DNA of 64,000 nt from an uncultured Mollicutes bacterium (GCA_945936135.1 CAMESG010000005.1:1-64000), one strand, 5' to 3'; positions 47,533-57,076 are shown, numbered from the stretch's first letter. The notes: generated from the letters alone by a model not told the origin. Made by a program: numbers and translations.

Positions 47533-47558
47533 TTGTCCAACTATTGGGGTTCACTTCA
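47533..47558. repeat. Terminal inverted repeat of IS, transposase-start end
   Basis: 26 bp, exact inverted copy of 46043-46068. It lies about 20 bases upstream of the transposase start codon and may contain its promoter. Confidence 0.95.
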
Positions 47559-47599
47559 TTCCTGTGGGATTTGCGGCTTTTTTCGTGCAATAGGGAAGG

Positions 47600-48553
47600 T
47601 TATTCTGCTTTGATTTCAACCTTTTTCTTTTCCGCGTGGCGGATCAAGAAATAGGTTCCGATACCAGCGCCAACAAAGAGGATAGCGCCCACGAGGAACT
47701 GCCACCATTGATTGGTCGAAGGCGTTACATAGACTGTGTACATTTGGTTGTTCACGAACATCGAAACCAAGGAACCAAGGACGAACCCGACGACCATCGT
47801 AAAGGTACCGCGATGATGTTTTTCCATCAAACCTTTCATCGCTTTGGAGACGACGAACAAACCAAGGATGACCCCAACGAGAAGAACGAGGATCAAGAGA
47901 AGCCCAGGGATTAACATCTCTTGATTATGGAAGATCGAAGGATGGGTTGGAGTGGAGATGAAGAGGTTCACAACCGGCTGATAAAGGCCAAAGATGAACA
48001 GGACCATGGATCCGGAGATTCCGGGGATCAAGCAAGCGACCGCGGCAATGAAGCCGACGACCAAGACGATGGTGAAGACCCACCAATTTTGATACGGAGC
48101 ATCAAAAGCGGCTTGTAAATCCAACTCCGGGAGGACGCCCGAGGCGCTTAAGAAGGAGAACACGCCGATCGTTGCGGCCAAGAAGAAGCCCAAGGCGATT
48201 CTTCCGATATCACCCTTGGTAAGAGAGTCACCCTTGAGTTCTTTGTAAAGTAAGGGAATACCTCCGGCGACGAAACCCGCAAGAACAGCGACAAGAATAA
48301 AAGGGAAGTAGACGCTTGCGACTTTTTGCCAAAAGACCAAAAGACCGATCGCAGAAACAAGGCAGCCGATCGCGATGGGGAGAAGCGTTAAAAAGCTACG
48401 CCCGAATTTGTGGCGCAAGCCATCGATTGAATCGATCAATTTATCGTAGACGTCAACGATGAGACCAACGGTTCCTACGCTGACCCCGGGGAGGATCCCC
48501 GTTCCTAATGCCGCGCCTTTGGCGGCATCGATAGCTTTTTCTTTGAAGGACAT
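47600..48553 (-). CDS. DUF368 membrane protein, probable polyprenyl-phosphate (C55-P) transporter
   Basis: 317 residues with about eight to nine membrane segments. KGAALGTGILPGVSVGTVGLI near the N-terminus and ACLIPGISGSMVLFIFGLY in the middle are the paired, internally repeated signature of DUF368. Members of this family (PopT) were recently shown to return undecaprenyl phosphate across the membrane for reuse in cell-wall synthesis. The role here is inferred from family. It converges with the sugar kinase gene; their shared terminator is interrupted by the IS. Confidence 0.85.
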   Translation of the reverse strand: MSFKEKAIDAAKGAALGTGILPGVSVGTVGLIVDVYDKLIDSIDGLRHKFGRSFLTLLPIAIGCLVSAIGLLVFWQKVASVYFPFILVAVLAGFVAGGIPLLYKELKGDSLTKGDIGRIALGFFLAATIGVFSFLSASGVLPELDLQAAFDAPYQNWWVFTIVLVVGFIAAVACLIPGISGSMVLFIFGLYQPVVNLFISTPTHPSIFHNQEMLIPGLLLILVLLVGVILGLFVVSKAMKGLMEKHHRGTFTMVVGFVLGSLVSMFVNNQMYTVYVTPSTNQWWQFLVGAILFVGAGIGTYFLIRHAEKKKVEIKAE

Positions 48554-48631
48554 AGGGCAAGTATAAACGGATTTCCCTTCGTTTGGAACGAATAAGGGAA
48601 AGTGCCGTGCCCGGCTTCCGAAGGAAGCGGC

Positions 48632-48644
48632 ATTGTGCTACGAT
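48632..48644 (+). promoter_or_regulatory. Extended -10 promoter of the flavodoxin gene
   Basis: ATTGTGCTACGAT contains TG-C-TACGAT, an extended -10, ending 9 bases before the ATG. It follows a small hairpin (GCTTCCGAAGGAAGC, 48614-48628). Nearly the same 13-mer precedes rqcP. Confidence 0.6.
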
Positions 48645-48653
48645 TAACACGAT

Positions 48654-49196
48654 ATGCGTACCTTGGTTTTATATACTTCGAATACCGGCAACACGAAACG
48701 CTACGCCGAGCGGATTGCCGAAGGAATCGGCGCTGACATCCTTCCCTTCAACAAGCGGAAGTTCAAGAAGATGTCCTTGAAAGATTACGACACGATTGTC
48801 TATGGCGGCTGGCTTAGCGGAACGACCATCCAAGGCGTCAATGAATTCTTGGCGCGTTGGGATGATATGAGCGAGAAAAATGTCCTCATCTACGCCGTTG
48901 GCATGGGCGTTGTTAGCAAGGAGTCTCGCGATAACCTGATCAATAGCAATTTGTTGGATCTTTATCACCTTCGTTTCTATCAACTTCGCGGATCGTTTGA
49001 TTACAGCAAGTTGAAATTCCCCTATACCTGGATGATCCGCCTTGGCATCAAGGGCGCGATCCAACGCAACGATCCTGGGACGGACGCCGAAACGCTTGGC
49101 CGCTTGATCGAGACCCCGCTTGAATACGACGACAACGATGGCGTGGATCGCGTGTTGAGCGTCCTCCACCGCCTTGCTTCGGAGAGTAAAGAGTGA
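48654..49196 (+). CDS. Flavodoxin-domain protein
   Basis: 180 residues. LVLYTSNTGNTKRYAERIAEGI is the FMN phosphate-binding loop of the flavodoxin fold, followed by YDTIVYGGWLSGTTIQGVNEFL and VLIYAVGMGVVS. It resembles flavodoxin_5/HemG-type proteins. It probably transfers electrons in the cytoplasm; the partner is unknown, though an Rnf complex is encoded 8 kb away. No ribosome site is seen and the -10 box is 9 bases from the ATG. It overlaps pth by 4 bases. Confidence 0.8.
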   Translation: MRTLVLYTSNTGNTKRYAERIAEGIGADILPFNKRKFKKMSLKDYDTIVYGGWLSGTTIQGVNEFLARWDDMSEKNVLIYAVGMGVVSKESRDNLINSNLLDLYHLRFYQLRGSFDYSKLKFPYTWMIRLGIKGAIQRNDPGTDAETLGRLIETPLEYDDNDGVDRVLSVLHRLASESKE

Positions 49197-49753
49197 AACT
49201 GATCGTTGGACTTGGCAACCCGGGCAAAGAATACGAAGGCACTCGCCACAACATGGGTTTCATCGTCCTTGATAAATTCGCGGAGCTTTGCCAGGTGGAT
49301 TTGGATCGCGAAGGCTTCAAAGGGAAGTACACCATGGTGAAGCATCCTTCCTTCGATGAACCTGTGATTCTTTTAGAACCCCAAACGTTCATGAACCTTT
49401 CGGGCGAAAGCGTTCAGCCTTTGATGGCTTACTTTAAGATTGCGCCCGAAGATTTGATCGTGATCTATGATGATATGGCGATCCCTGAGGGGAAGATCCG
49501 CCTTCGTCCTTTTGGCTCCGCGGGGAGCCATAACGGGATGAAGAGCATTATCTCTCGCCTTGGCACGGATCAATTCAAAAGGATCCGTGTCGGGATTGGC
49601 GAGCCTCCGCATACAGGGGTTGATTACGTCCTCTCCCGCCCTAGCGGGGAATCGAAAGTCAAAACGGACGAAGCCTGCTCGCTTGCCGCTTTGGCGGTGC
49701 GCGACACCTTGCTCCATGGCTGGGATTACGCCATGAACCACTACAATCGATAA
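49193..49753 (+). CDS. pth: Peptidyl-tRNA hydrolase
   Basis: 186 residues. LIVGLGNPGKEYEGTRHNMG contains the catalytic His; FMNLSGESVQPLM and YDDMAIPEGKIRLRPFGSAG, then HNGMKSI complete the family pattern. It releases peptides from prematurely dropped peptidyl-tRNA. The start codon appears to be GTG at 49193, overlapping the flavodoxin gene; mfd follows after 13 bases, as in many Firmicutes (pth-mfd). Confidence 0.96.
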   Translation: MKLIVGLGNPGKEYEGTRHNMGFIVLDKFAELCQVDLDREGFKGKYTMVKHPSFDEPVILLEPQTFMNLSGESVQPLMAYFKIAPEDLIVIYDDMAIPEGKIRLRPFGSAGSHNGMKSIISRLGTDQFKRIRVGIGEPPHTGVDYVLSRPSGESKVKTDEACSLAALAVRDTLLHGWDYAMNHYNR

Positions 49754-49766
49754 AGGAGCACCTTGC

Positions 49767-52700
49767 TTGGACGATCTATTGAGCTTGGTTCGGGAAACGC
49801 CTGCTTACCTCTCCTTAAAAGAAGGTAAAGGCCGTTTTATCGTTGATGATGCGCTTGGTCCGGGCTTGCTTTTCGCCGCCTTGTTCAAGGAATGTCCAGA
49901 CACCTATTGCCTTTTGGCGAACAACCAATATAGCGCCCAACGCCTTTACGAGTTCCTCTTGAACTTCCTTGAAGAGGAGGACGTTCTCTTTTTGCCGTCG
50001 GATGAACTCTTGAGGGCGGAGACCCTTTCCGCGAGCCGCGAGCTTTTGTCTCAAAGGCTTTATGCGTTAGGCAACCTTCTTGATGAAAGCCGTCCGAAGA
50101 TCCTCATCACGCATCCTAGCGCCTTCATGCGCTTCCTTCCGGATCCGGATTTATTCCGTTCCTATGTTCTTCGGTTTGAAGTGGGCGAACAGGTAAGTTT
50201 GCGCAAATTGCGGGCCAAATTGTTGAAAATGGGGTATGAAGCCGTCCATAAGGTTGAGCATTCGCTGCAGTTTGCGAGTCGCGGCGATATCCTCGATATC
50301 TATTCCGTTTCCTATTTAGACCCGATTCGCATCGAGTTCTTTGACGACGAAATCGAATCAATCCGTCTCTTCGATATCCAAACTCAAGAGTCGAAAGAAA
50401 ATAAACAAGAAGTCACGATTTTCCCGGCGAGCGACCTTTTGCTTTCTGACGACGACCTCGCCTCTTTCCTAATTAAGGCTAAGGCGGATCTAGAAAGCCA
50501 AGTCAAAGGGTTTGCAAGTTTTGCCCCGAACCTTGCGGACGGCTTAAAAGGAGAGGTTGAGCAAGCATTGGAAGACTATGCCTCTTCGAACCTTCGTCCG
50601 GATCTTTATAAATACTTTGGCTACGCTTCAAAGCGCGATTTCAGCGTTCTTGATTACCTTAAGCCAAAGGCGATTTTTGTCCCGGATGAAGATGGTTTCC
50701 GCGAAGCCTCGGATCGTCTCGATCAAGAGGCGGTCCAATTCTACGGGGAACTCGCCAGCGGAGGGCGTGCTCTTTCAGGGCTTCGTCCCTTCCGTGCTTT
50801 CGTAGATTCCTTTGGGAGAAACAACACCATTTTGAAAGGCTCTCCTTTCTCGGAGAAGGAAGACGATCTTCGCTTCCCCGTCCATCGAATTCACGCGGTA
50901 GGGACGTCTTTGTCTTCGCTTCCTTTGACGATCCAAAGCTATCTTTACGCAAACGAGAAAGTCTTGCTTTGTTTACCGGATCCCCATCAAAAAGAAACGG
51001 TCACTGGTTTGCTTAGCGAAAACAAGATCGATTTCGAAGAAGTGGAAGGATTATCTTTGCCTAATGGTCGTCTGGGTGTATCGAGCGTCGCGATATCGGA
51101 AGGGTTTGAAGCGCCTTCTTTAAAGCTCGCCTTCCTTTCGAGTTCGGAACTTTTCCGCTCCCGTGCGACGGCTTCGCGTTTCGTCAGCAGGTTTAAAGAA
51201 GCTACGGTTCTTCGTTCTTATGAAGAATTGAAACCCGGAGACTACGTTGTCCATGAGACCAAAGGCATCGGAAAGTTCCTTGATATCAAGACCTTGGAAG
51301 TCGAAGGGGTGCACCGCGATTACCTCCATTTGGAATACGCGGACCATCAATATCTATATGTGCCTCTTGAGCAGTTCCGCCTGGTCCGTAAGTATTCCGG
51401 AAGAGAGGGCGTCGCCCCAAAGCTCAGCTCCATTTCGGGCAAGGATTGGAGCAAGAAGAAAGCCAAGATCAAAGAGAGGATCAACGAACTCGCGGATCGC
51501 CTCATTGCTTTGTATGGATCAAGAGCGAGGAACGAAGGCTTCTCTTTCCCAATGGATGATGAACTTCAAAAGAACTTCGAAGACGAGTTCCAATATCCTT
51601 TGACCCAAGATCAGGCGAAAGCGGTCGCGGACATCAAAAGGGACATGGAATCCCCGATCATCATGGACCGCCTCCTTTGCGGCGACGTTGGCTTTGGCAA
51701 GACCGAAGTCGCCTTCCGCGCGATCTTCAAAGCTTTATCGGCGAACAAACAGGTGGCCTTGCTTTGCCCGACGACCTTGCTTTGCCGGCAGCATTTTGAA
51801 GTCGCAAGTGAGCGTTTTGCTTCGTTTGGCATTCGAATCGCAATGTTTTCGCGCTTGATTCCGGACAAAGAGCAAAACGAAAACATCGAGAAAATCAAAC
51901 GCGGGGAGATCGATCTCGCGATAGGGACGCACCGCTTGCTCTCCAAAGACTTTGCTTTCAAAGACCTTGGCTTATTGGTTATTGATGAAGAGCAGCGTTT
52001 CGGCGTTGAGCAAAAAGAGAGAATCAAGGAGATGAGCAAGGACGTCGATGTCTTGACCTTGTCCGCGACCCCGATTCCAAGAACCCTTCAGATGTCCTTG
52101 GTTGGCATTCGCGCGATCTCCGAGATCAACACCGCGCCTTCTAGCCGCATGCCGATTCAAACCTACGTCACGCCTTTCCGACAAGATGTCGTCGATGAAT
52201 TGATTGAGCGCGAGCTTGCCCGTTCGGGACAGGTTTACTATGTCTACAATCGCGTCGAGACGATTTACGGGATTGCCCATAAGATCGCTTCAAGGATCCC
52301 TGGCGCCAAAGTTGGGGTTGTCCATGGACAGATGGATAAGGAAGAAATCGAAGAAGTGATGGAGCGTTTCTATGAAGGGGAGGTCAATGTTTTGGTTTGC
52401 ACTTCGATCGTGGAAAACGGGATCGATGTGCCGAACGCGAATATGTTGATCGTAGAAAACGCGGACCACTTTGGGTTATCTCAGCTTTATCAAATCAAGG
52501 GTCGTGTAGGTCGTGGGAACCGCATCGCCTACGCCTATTTGACGTATCGAGAAAAGAAAGAGATGAACGAAGAGGCCAAGAAAAGGCTTCAGGCGATTCA
52601 AGAATTCACGGAACTTGGATCCGGTTACAAGATCGCTCAGCGAGATTTGATGATCCGTGGCGCGGGCGACATGCTTGGGCCCGAACAAGCGGGCTTCATC

Positions 52701-53246
52701 GATTCCGTTGGTTTGGATCTCTATTTGAAGTTGCTTAATGAAGCCGTCGAAGAACGCAAGACCGGCGTTCCCTTATTGCCTCCGAAGGAATCGAAAATGT
52801 TCAATGTCGATGCCTACATCCCCGGGGAATACGCTTCGGAAGAAGACAAATTGGCGCTTTATCAAGAGTTGGAAGACGCCAAAAATGAAGCGGATGTGGT
52901 GCGGTTTTGCAAAAAGATACGCGACATTTACGGCAAAATCCCGGAGGAAGTGCGTCTTCTTTCCGAAAAGAAAAAACTCGATTTGCTTTCGGATTTCGAA
53001 GAATTCGATTCCGTCAAAGACTATCCCGGAAGGCTCGATATCCTCATGGCCAATTGTTTCACCGCGGTCAACGGGATCGCGACTTCGCTCTTTGAAGCGA
53101 TCGTGCCTTATCTCGATACGACCAAGGTTAGCTTTTTCCGCAAAACGCTTGTGATTTCGGTCGCCAAGAAAGGCGATTGGTTGACCAAGGCGTTGAAAGT
53201 GATGAAAGCCGTCCACAAAACCTACGCTTCATTACACAATGCCTAA
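49767..53246 (+). CDS. mfd: Transcription-repair coupling factor Mfd
   Basis: 1159 residues from a TTG start with AAAGGAG 7 bases upstream. Order: UvrB-like N-terminus (FASRGDILDIYSV, RIEFFDDEIESIR), RNA polymerase-interacting domain (KPGDYVVHETKGIGKFL, then YADHQYLYVPLEQ), RecG-like translocase with Walker A LLCGDVGFGKTEVAFRAIF and DEEQRFGV, then QIKGRVGRGNRIAYAYL and the C-terminal regulatory domain. It removes stalled RNA polymerase and recruits UvrA. A hairpin follows its stop codon. Confidence 0.97.
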   Translation: MDDLLSLVRETPAYLSLKEGKGRFIVDDALGPGLLFAALFKECPDTYCLLANNQYSAQRLYEFLLNFLEEEDVLFLPSDELLRAETLSASRELLSQRLYALGNLLDESRPKILITHPSAFMRFLPDPDLFRSYVLRFEVGEQVSLRKLRAKLLKMGYEAVHKVEHSLQFASRGDILDIYSVSYLDPIRIEFFDDEIESIRLFDIQTQESKENKQEVTIFPASDLLLSDDDLASFLIKAKADLESQVKGFASFAPNLADGLKGEVEQALEDYASSNLRPDLYKYFGYASKRDFSVLDYLKPKAIFVPDEDGFREASDRLDQEAVQFYGELASGGRALSGLRPFRAFVDSFGRNNTILKGSPFSEKEDDLRFPVHRIHAVGTSLSSLPLTIQSYLYANEKVLLCLPDPHQKETVTGLLSENKIDFEEVEGLSLPNGRLGVSSVAISEGFEAPSLKLAFLSSSELFRSRATASRFVSRFKEATVLRSYEELKPGDYVVHETKGIGKFLDIKTLEVEGVHRDYLHLEYADHQYLYVPLEQFRLVRKYSGREGVAPKLSSISGKDWSKKKAKIKERINELADRLIALYGSRARNEGFSFPMDDELQKNFEDEFQYPLTQDQAKAVADIKRDMESPIIMDRLLCGDVGFGKTEVAFRAIFKALSANKQVALLCPTTLLCRQHFEVASERFASFGIRIAMFSRLIPDKEQNENIEKIKRGEIDLAIGTHRLLSKDFAFKDLGLLVIDEEQRFGVEQKERIKEMSKDVDVLTLSATPIPRTLQMSLVGIRAISEINTAPSSRMPIQTYVTPFRQDVVDELIERELARSGQVYYVYNRVETIYGIAHKIASRIPGAKVGVVHGQMDKEEIEEVMERFYEGEVNVLVCTSIVENGIDVPNANMLIVENADHFGLSQLYQIKGRVGRGNRIAYAYLTYREKKEMNEEAKKRLQAIQEFTELGSGYKIAQRDLMIRGAGDMLGPEQAGFIDSVGLDLYLKLLNEAVEERKTGVPLLPPKESKMFNVDAYIPGEYASEEDKLALYQELEDAKNEADVVRFCKKIRDIYGKIPEEVRLLSEKKKLDLLSDFEEFDSVKDYPGRLDILMANCFTAVNGIATSLFEAIVPYLDTTKVSFFRKTLVISVAKKGDWLTKALKVMKAVHKTYASLHNA

Positions 53247-53256
53247 AGGTATTGTG
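53235..53256 (+). terminator. Hairpin at the mfd 3' end
   Basis: CACAATGCC TAAA GGTATTGTG forms a 9-bp stem. It overlaps the last mfd codons and is followed by only a moderate T-rich stretch (TTTTCTTC), so termination may be partial. Confidence 0.5.
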
Positions 53257-53263
53257 CTATGAT
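53251..53263 (+). promoter_or_regulatory. Extended -10 promoter before rqcP
   Basis: ATTGTGCTATGAT contains TG-C-TATGAT, an extended -10 ending 7 bases before the ATG of rqcP. It differs by one base from the sequence before the flavodoxin gene. Confidence 0.6.
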
Positions 53264-53270
53264 TTTCTTC

Positions 53271-53543
53271 ATGAGGATCGATAAATATTTGAAAGTGTCC
53301 CGACTCATCAAGCGGCGCGAAGTCGCCAAAGAGCTCTGCGATGCCTCCTATATCCTCCTCAATGGCAAGGTGGCCAAACCTTCAAGCATCGTTGCGCCCG
53401 GAGATCAAATGCAACTGCGTTTGGGACGGCATATGATCCTCGTTCGCGTGCTTGAGATTTCGCCCTGCGCCAACAAAGCGACCGCTTCTTCGATGTATGA
53501 AGTGCTCGAAGACCGCGTGGACGAAAGGACGGAAACATGCTGA
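53271..53543 (+). CDS. rqcP: S4-domain ribosome quality-control factor RqcP
   Basis: 90 residues from ATG 53271 (MRIDKYLKVSRLIKRREVAK), a sequence typical of YabO/RqcP. GKVAKPSSIVAPGDQMQLRLG continues the S4 fold. RqcP binds obstructed 50S subunits and works with RqcH in alanine tailing of stalled chains. The gene ends overlapping tilS by 7 bases. Its -10 box abuts the start codon without a ribosome site. Confidence 0.93.
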   Translation: MRIDKYLKVSRLIKRREVAKELCDASYILLNGKVAKPSSIVAPGDQMQLRLGRHMILVRVLEISPCANKATASSMYEVLEDRVDERTETC

Positions 53544-54793
53544 ATTACAAATTCAACGCCAACGCAGCTTACCTTGTAGCCGTTAGCTTTAGCGCCGATT
53601 CGATGGCCTTGCTCGACATGCTGCAAAAGGAAGGGATCAAACCGATCGTTTGCTGCGTAAATTACCGTTTCGGGCCCCATTGCGAATTCGATTGCCAAAG
53701 CCTGCGGTCGTACTGCGAAGAAAAAGGTTTGCCGTTTGAATATTTCGATACGGCGACGCTTCCGGAAGAAAAGAAGTACCATGAAGGCGATGTTTTCAGC
53801 GACTGGGCGAGAAAGGCTCGCTACGAATTCTTTCACTCGGTCTATGCGAAATATGACGCCGAAGCCTTGTTCTTGGCTCACCAAATGGATGACTTGCTCG
53901 AAGTCTATTTGAACGAAAAAGCGGGGAAGGGACATGCGAAATTCTACGGAATGAGCCCCGTTGCCGAAGTCGGAGGGATGCTCGTCATCCGTCCGCTGCT
54001 TGAATGGACCCATCACGACCTTGTTGCCTATGACAAGGAACACCGCGTTCCCTATAGCGAACGCAGCGAGCAATACGAAGAAGAGCACATCCGCAGCGAC
54101 CTTCGCAAGAACGTGATCTCGAAACTCAATGCCGTAGATAGGGACAATCTACTGAACGAGATGAAGGCGAAAAAGGACAACGAGATCCAACTGACGAACG
54201 ACCTTCGCAAGAAAGTCCAGGACGGGGACGAACTCGATATTCGCGCGCTGATTGCCTTGCCGCGCGATGAATTCGCCGCCGTTCTCACCGACTTCTGCAT
54301 GAACTCGCCTGAACCTTATTTGTTGAAGGCCAAAGACATCAAGGCGATTCGCGAGTTCATCCTCTCAAGAAAAACCAACGACGCCTACCCACTTAAGGGG
54401 TCGACCTATTTGATCAAGGAGTACGACGTCGTGTTCTTGGGCAAGCAGTTTAAAATCTTGCCCTATACCTATGTTCTTGAAGCGCCTGGAAAACTCAGCA
54501 ACGAGCATTTCGATTTGGATTTCAGCCAAGGGGCGGAAGACCGCGGAATCAAGGCGGAGGACTATCCTTTGACGATCCGTACGGCGATCCCTTCGGATAC
54601 CTTTGCAAATCACGGCTATCTCCAAAATGTTTTGCGTGCGTATTCCGTTTGGAAGATGCCCGCGAAATTGCGTCACCTTTGGCCGGTTTTCTTGAACAAA
54701 GACGGGAAGATTGTCTACGTTCCTCGCTACGCGATGAACTTCCGCGAATATCACTCTTCCGTGCTGAAATTGCACATGCCCGAAGAGCTTTAA
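53537..54793 (+). CDS. tilS: tRNA(Ile)-lysidine synthase, altered PP-loop
   Basis: 418 residues. The N-terminal PP-loop ATPase domain is recognisable from YLVAVSFSADSMALLDML, CCVNYRFGPHCEFDCQSLRSYCEEKGL, ARKARYEFF, LAHQMDDLLEVYL and RPLLEWTHHDL, and the C-terminal half from RHLWPVFLNKDGKIVYVPRY. TilS adds lysine to C34 of tRNA-Ile(CAU) so that AUA is read. The nucleotide loop, normally SGGxDS, reads SFSADS: both glycines are replaced, while Asp and Ser stay. It lies in the usual rqcP-tilS-ftsH order. The identity is firm and activity is uncertain. Confidence 0.87.
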   Translation: MLNYKFNANAAYLVAVSFSADSMALLDMLQKEGIKPIVCCVNYRFGPHCEFDCQSLRSYCEEKGLPFEYFDTATLPEEKKYHEGDVFSDWARKARYEFFHSVYAKYDAEALFLAHQMDDLLEVYLNEKAGKGHAKFYGMSPVAEVGGMLVIRPLLEWTHHDLVAYDKEHRVPYSERSEQYEEEHIRSDLRKNVISKLNAVDRDNLLNEMKAKKDNEIQLTNDLRKKVQDGDELDIRALIALPRDEFAAVLTDFCMNSPEPYLLKAKDIKAIREFILSRKTNDAYPLKGSTYLIKEYDVVFLGKQFKILPYTYVLEAPGKLSNEHFDLDFSQGAEDRGIKAEDYPLTIRTAIPSDTFANHGYLQNVLRAYSVWKMPAKLRHLWPVFLNKDGKIVYVPRYAMNFREYHSSVLKLHMPEEL

Positions 54794-54802
54794 TCAAAGC
54801 GG

Positions 54803-54830
54803 TTGACAAATATTATCCCTTTAGTAAAGT
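54803..54830 (+). promoter_or_regulatory. ftsH promoter
   Basis: Perfect TTGACA and TAAAGT separated by 16 bases, about 47 bases before the ftsH start. Confidence 0.72.
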
Positions 54831-54877
54831 GCTCATTACGGCCTATGGGCCAACTCCAATCATAGAAAGGAAAAATC

Positions 54878-57028
54878 ATGAACGACGGAAAGAAAAAAAG
54901 AAGCATATTCTCTTACATTCTCCCCTACCTATTGATCGGTGCGGTTGTCGGCATGTTCGTGTGGCTTATCGTGCGCAACATGTTCAACAACGTCGAAACC
55001 TGGAATCAATCGGATCTTGATACCTATTTAAAAGTAGATCTCTCGGGCGAGGGCACCCAAGATAGTCCCTATGAAGTGTCGACAAAGGGCACGAGCTGGG
55101 ACGATTACACCCAAGAAAAAGGCATCATCTATTCTTATAGCGTTTCCGAAGGCCAGAAGACGGTCAACGTCAATGGTTATTACTTCGATAACAGCAACCG
55201 TTCCAAAGGCTTCACGGTCCGCGTCGAATCGACGGTTTGGAACAACGCCTTTGACGTCAACATCGAGATGGCCACGGGATCGACCTTCAAGACCGTGACG
55301 GCGAAACACTTGTCGTATCGTTCTTTGTTCGAGGCGCGTGTCGATCAAGGCAAGCTTCACGAAACGGACGAAAGCCGTCGTGCGGCCTACGGTTACACCG
55401 TGGCGGACGCCTTTCAAGTCTCTTGGTGGGATGCCTGGGGACCCACGATCATCTCCACCGGGATCACCCTCCTTTTGGTCTTCTTCCTCTTCTCTCGCCT
55501 CAACAGCGCGATGAGGGATGGAGGACAAGGACCGCTCAATTCCTTCAACAAATCCCCGGCGCGTCGCGCGGATAACACGAAAGTCACCTTCGCGGATGTT
55601 GCGGGATGCGAAGAAGAAAAGGCCGAGATGCAAGAGCTCGTCCAATACCTCAAAGACCCAAAGAAGTACACCAAACTCGGTGCGCGTCTCCCGAAAGGCT
55701 GCTTGTTGATCGGCCCGCCTGGCACCGGTAAAACCTTGCTTGCGAAAGCGGTTGCCGGCGAAGCGGGCGCTCCGTTCTATAGCATCTCTGGTTCGGATTT
55801 CGTTGAAATGTACGTCGGCGTTGGCGCAGGACGTGTCCGCGACCTCTTCAAACAGGCGAAAGCGACCGCTCCTTGTTTGATTTTCATCGATGAAATCGAC
55901 GCCGTTGGACGTCAGCGTGGCGCAGGCCTCGGTGGCGGCAACGACGAACGTGAGCAGACCTTGAACCAATTGCTCGTTGAAATGGACGGCTTTGAAGCGA
56001 ACTCCGGTATTCTCGTCATGGCGGCGACGAACCGCGACGACGTCCTCGACCCCGCGCTTCGCCGCGCTGGGCGTTTCGATCGCACGATCACCGTTTCCCT
56101 TCCGGATAAAGCCGGACGCGAAGCGATCTTCAAAGTTCACGCCCGTAACAAAAACATCGATCCTTCCGTTGATTTCGAGGCTCTCGCCAAGAGAACCGTC
56201 GGCTTCTCTGGCGCGGATATCGATAGCGTCTTGAACGATGCTGCGATCCTCGCGGTTCGTAATAACGAAGAGAAGATCACCCTGAAAGACATCGACGAAG
56301 CCATCGACCGCCGCATCTCTGGACCGGCGAAATCGAGCCGCGGCATGTCGGAAGATGAGCGCAAGCGCGTTGCCTACCACGAAGCGGGCCATGCGATCAT
56401 CGGCATCAATCTCCCGCACAGCGACAAGGTCCAAAAGATCACCATCGTTCCTCGTGGCAACACGGGCGGCCACGTCTTGATGACGCCGGAAGACGACCGC
56501 TTCTTGATGACAAAACAGGAGTTGATCGCTCGCATCACGGGCCTTCTCGGCGGGCGCACTTCGGAAGAAATCTTCTTTCAAGACGTCTCCACGGGTGCCT
56601 CGAACGACATTGAGCAAGCGACCCATTTGGCCCGTTTAATGGTCACGGAATTCGGGATGTCTGACCTTGGCCCAATCCAATACGAACGCGATACGGGCTC
56701 GGTCTTCCTTGGCCGCGACTACGCGAACACCCAAAAGAATTTCTCGACGCAAATCGCGTATGAAATCGACAAAGAAGTTCGCGCTATCGTCGAAACCGCT
56801 CACGAAAATGCGCGCAAAGTGCTTCTCGATCACAAGGATCAAGTGATTCTTGTCGCCGAGCGCTTGCTGGCGCAGGAAACGATCACCGCCGAAGAAATCG
56901 ACTTCCTCTGCACCAACGGCTACCTCCCCGAGGACAAGCCGGAAGTCAAGGAAGCGGAAGTGGTCGACAAGCCCGCCGAACCTGCTTCCGAAGAGAAACC
57001 GGAAGAGAAAAAACCCGACGCGGAATAA
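54878..57028 (+). CDS. ftsH: ATP-dependent zinc metalloprotease FtsH
   Basis: 716 residues. Two membrane segments (about 11-29 and 185-205) bracket an outside domain of about 150 residues. The AAA+ domain has [19 protein letters not shown] (Walker A), [12 protein letters not shown] (Walker B) and a second-region-of-homology stretch ending [10 protein letters not shown]. The protease part has [10 protein letters not shown] (HExxH zinc site). The tail is Glu/Pro/Lys-rich. It degrades unstable membrane and regulatory proteins. AAAGG precedes the ATG and a strong terminator follows. Confidence 0.97.
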   Translation: MNDGKKKRSIFSYILPYLLIGAVVGMFVWLIVRNMFNNVETWNQSDLDTYLKVDLSGEGTQDSPYEVSTKGTSWDDYTQEKGIIYSYSVSEGQKTVNVNGYYFDNSNRSKGFTVRVESTVWNNAFDVNIEMATGSTFKTVTAKHLSYRSLFEARVDQGKLHETDESRRAAYGYTVADAFQVSWWDAWGPTIISTGITLLLVFFLFSRLNSAMRDGGQGPLNSFNKSPARRADNTKVTFADVAGCEEEKAEMQELVQYLKDPKKYTKLGARLPKGCLLIGPPGTGKTLLAKAVAGEAGAPFYSISGSDFVEMYVGVGAGRVRDLFKQAKATAPCLIFIDEIDAVGRQRGAGLGGGNDEREQTLNQLLVEMDGFEANSGILVMAATNRDDVLDPALRRAGRFDRTITVSLPDKAGREAIFKVHARNKNIDPSVDFEALAKRTVGFSGADIDSVLNDAAILAVRNNEEKITLKDIDEAIDRRISGPAKSSRGMSEDERKRVAYHEAGHAIIGINLPHSDKVQKITIVPRGNTGGHVLMTPEDDRFLMTKQELIARITGLLGGRTSEEIFFQDVSTGASNDIEQATHLARLMVTEFGMSDLGPIQYERDTGSVFLGRDYANTQKNFSTQIAYEIDKEVRAIVETAHENARKVLLDHKDQVILVAERLLAQETITAEEIDFLCTNGYLPEDKPEVKEAEVVDKPAEPASEEKPEEKKPDAE

Positions 57029-57037
57029 ACAACGTCA

Positions 57038-57076
57038 AACGAAGGGAACGCCCGAGCAGGAATTCCCTTCGTTTTT
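57038..57076 (+). terminator. Rho-independent terminator after ftsH
   Basis: AACGAAGGGAA and TTCCCTTCGTT arms around a 14-base loop, followed by TTTTCTTTT. Confidence 0.92.

Larger units (their letters stand above)
46043..47558 (-). mobile_element. IS3-family insertion sequence
   Basis: 1516 bp bounded by perfect 26-bp terminal inverted repeats that begin TGAAGTGAACCCC, with a 3-bp target duplication TTC at 46040-46042 and 47559-47561. It carries one transposase frame on the minus strand. Its base composition is visibly more AT-rich than the flanks. The perfect repeats and duplication point to recent insertion. Confidence 0.95.
46033..47579. terminator. Bidirectional terminator split by the insertion sequence
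   Basis: Left arm AAGCCGC (46033-46039) and right arm GCGGCTT (47573-47579) are the two halves of one hairpin, with A-rich sequence before and TTTTTT after. Removing the IS and one TTC copy leaves a stem with a loop of 14 bases between the converging kinase and DUF368 genes. The stem is now separated by more than 1.5 kb. Confidence 0.8.

Noticed and set aside
31428-53543. UGA read as Trp, as in Mollicutes
   Set aside because: TGA ends rnpA, yidC and rqcP at the expected family lengths, and Trp residues are encoded by TGG.
55028-56626. Long minus-strand open frame opposite ftsH
   Set aside because: Antisense shadow of ftsH; no start signal and no recognisable motifs.
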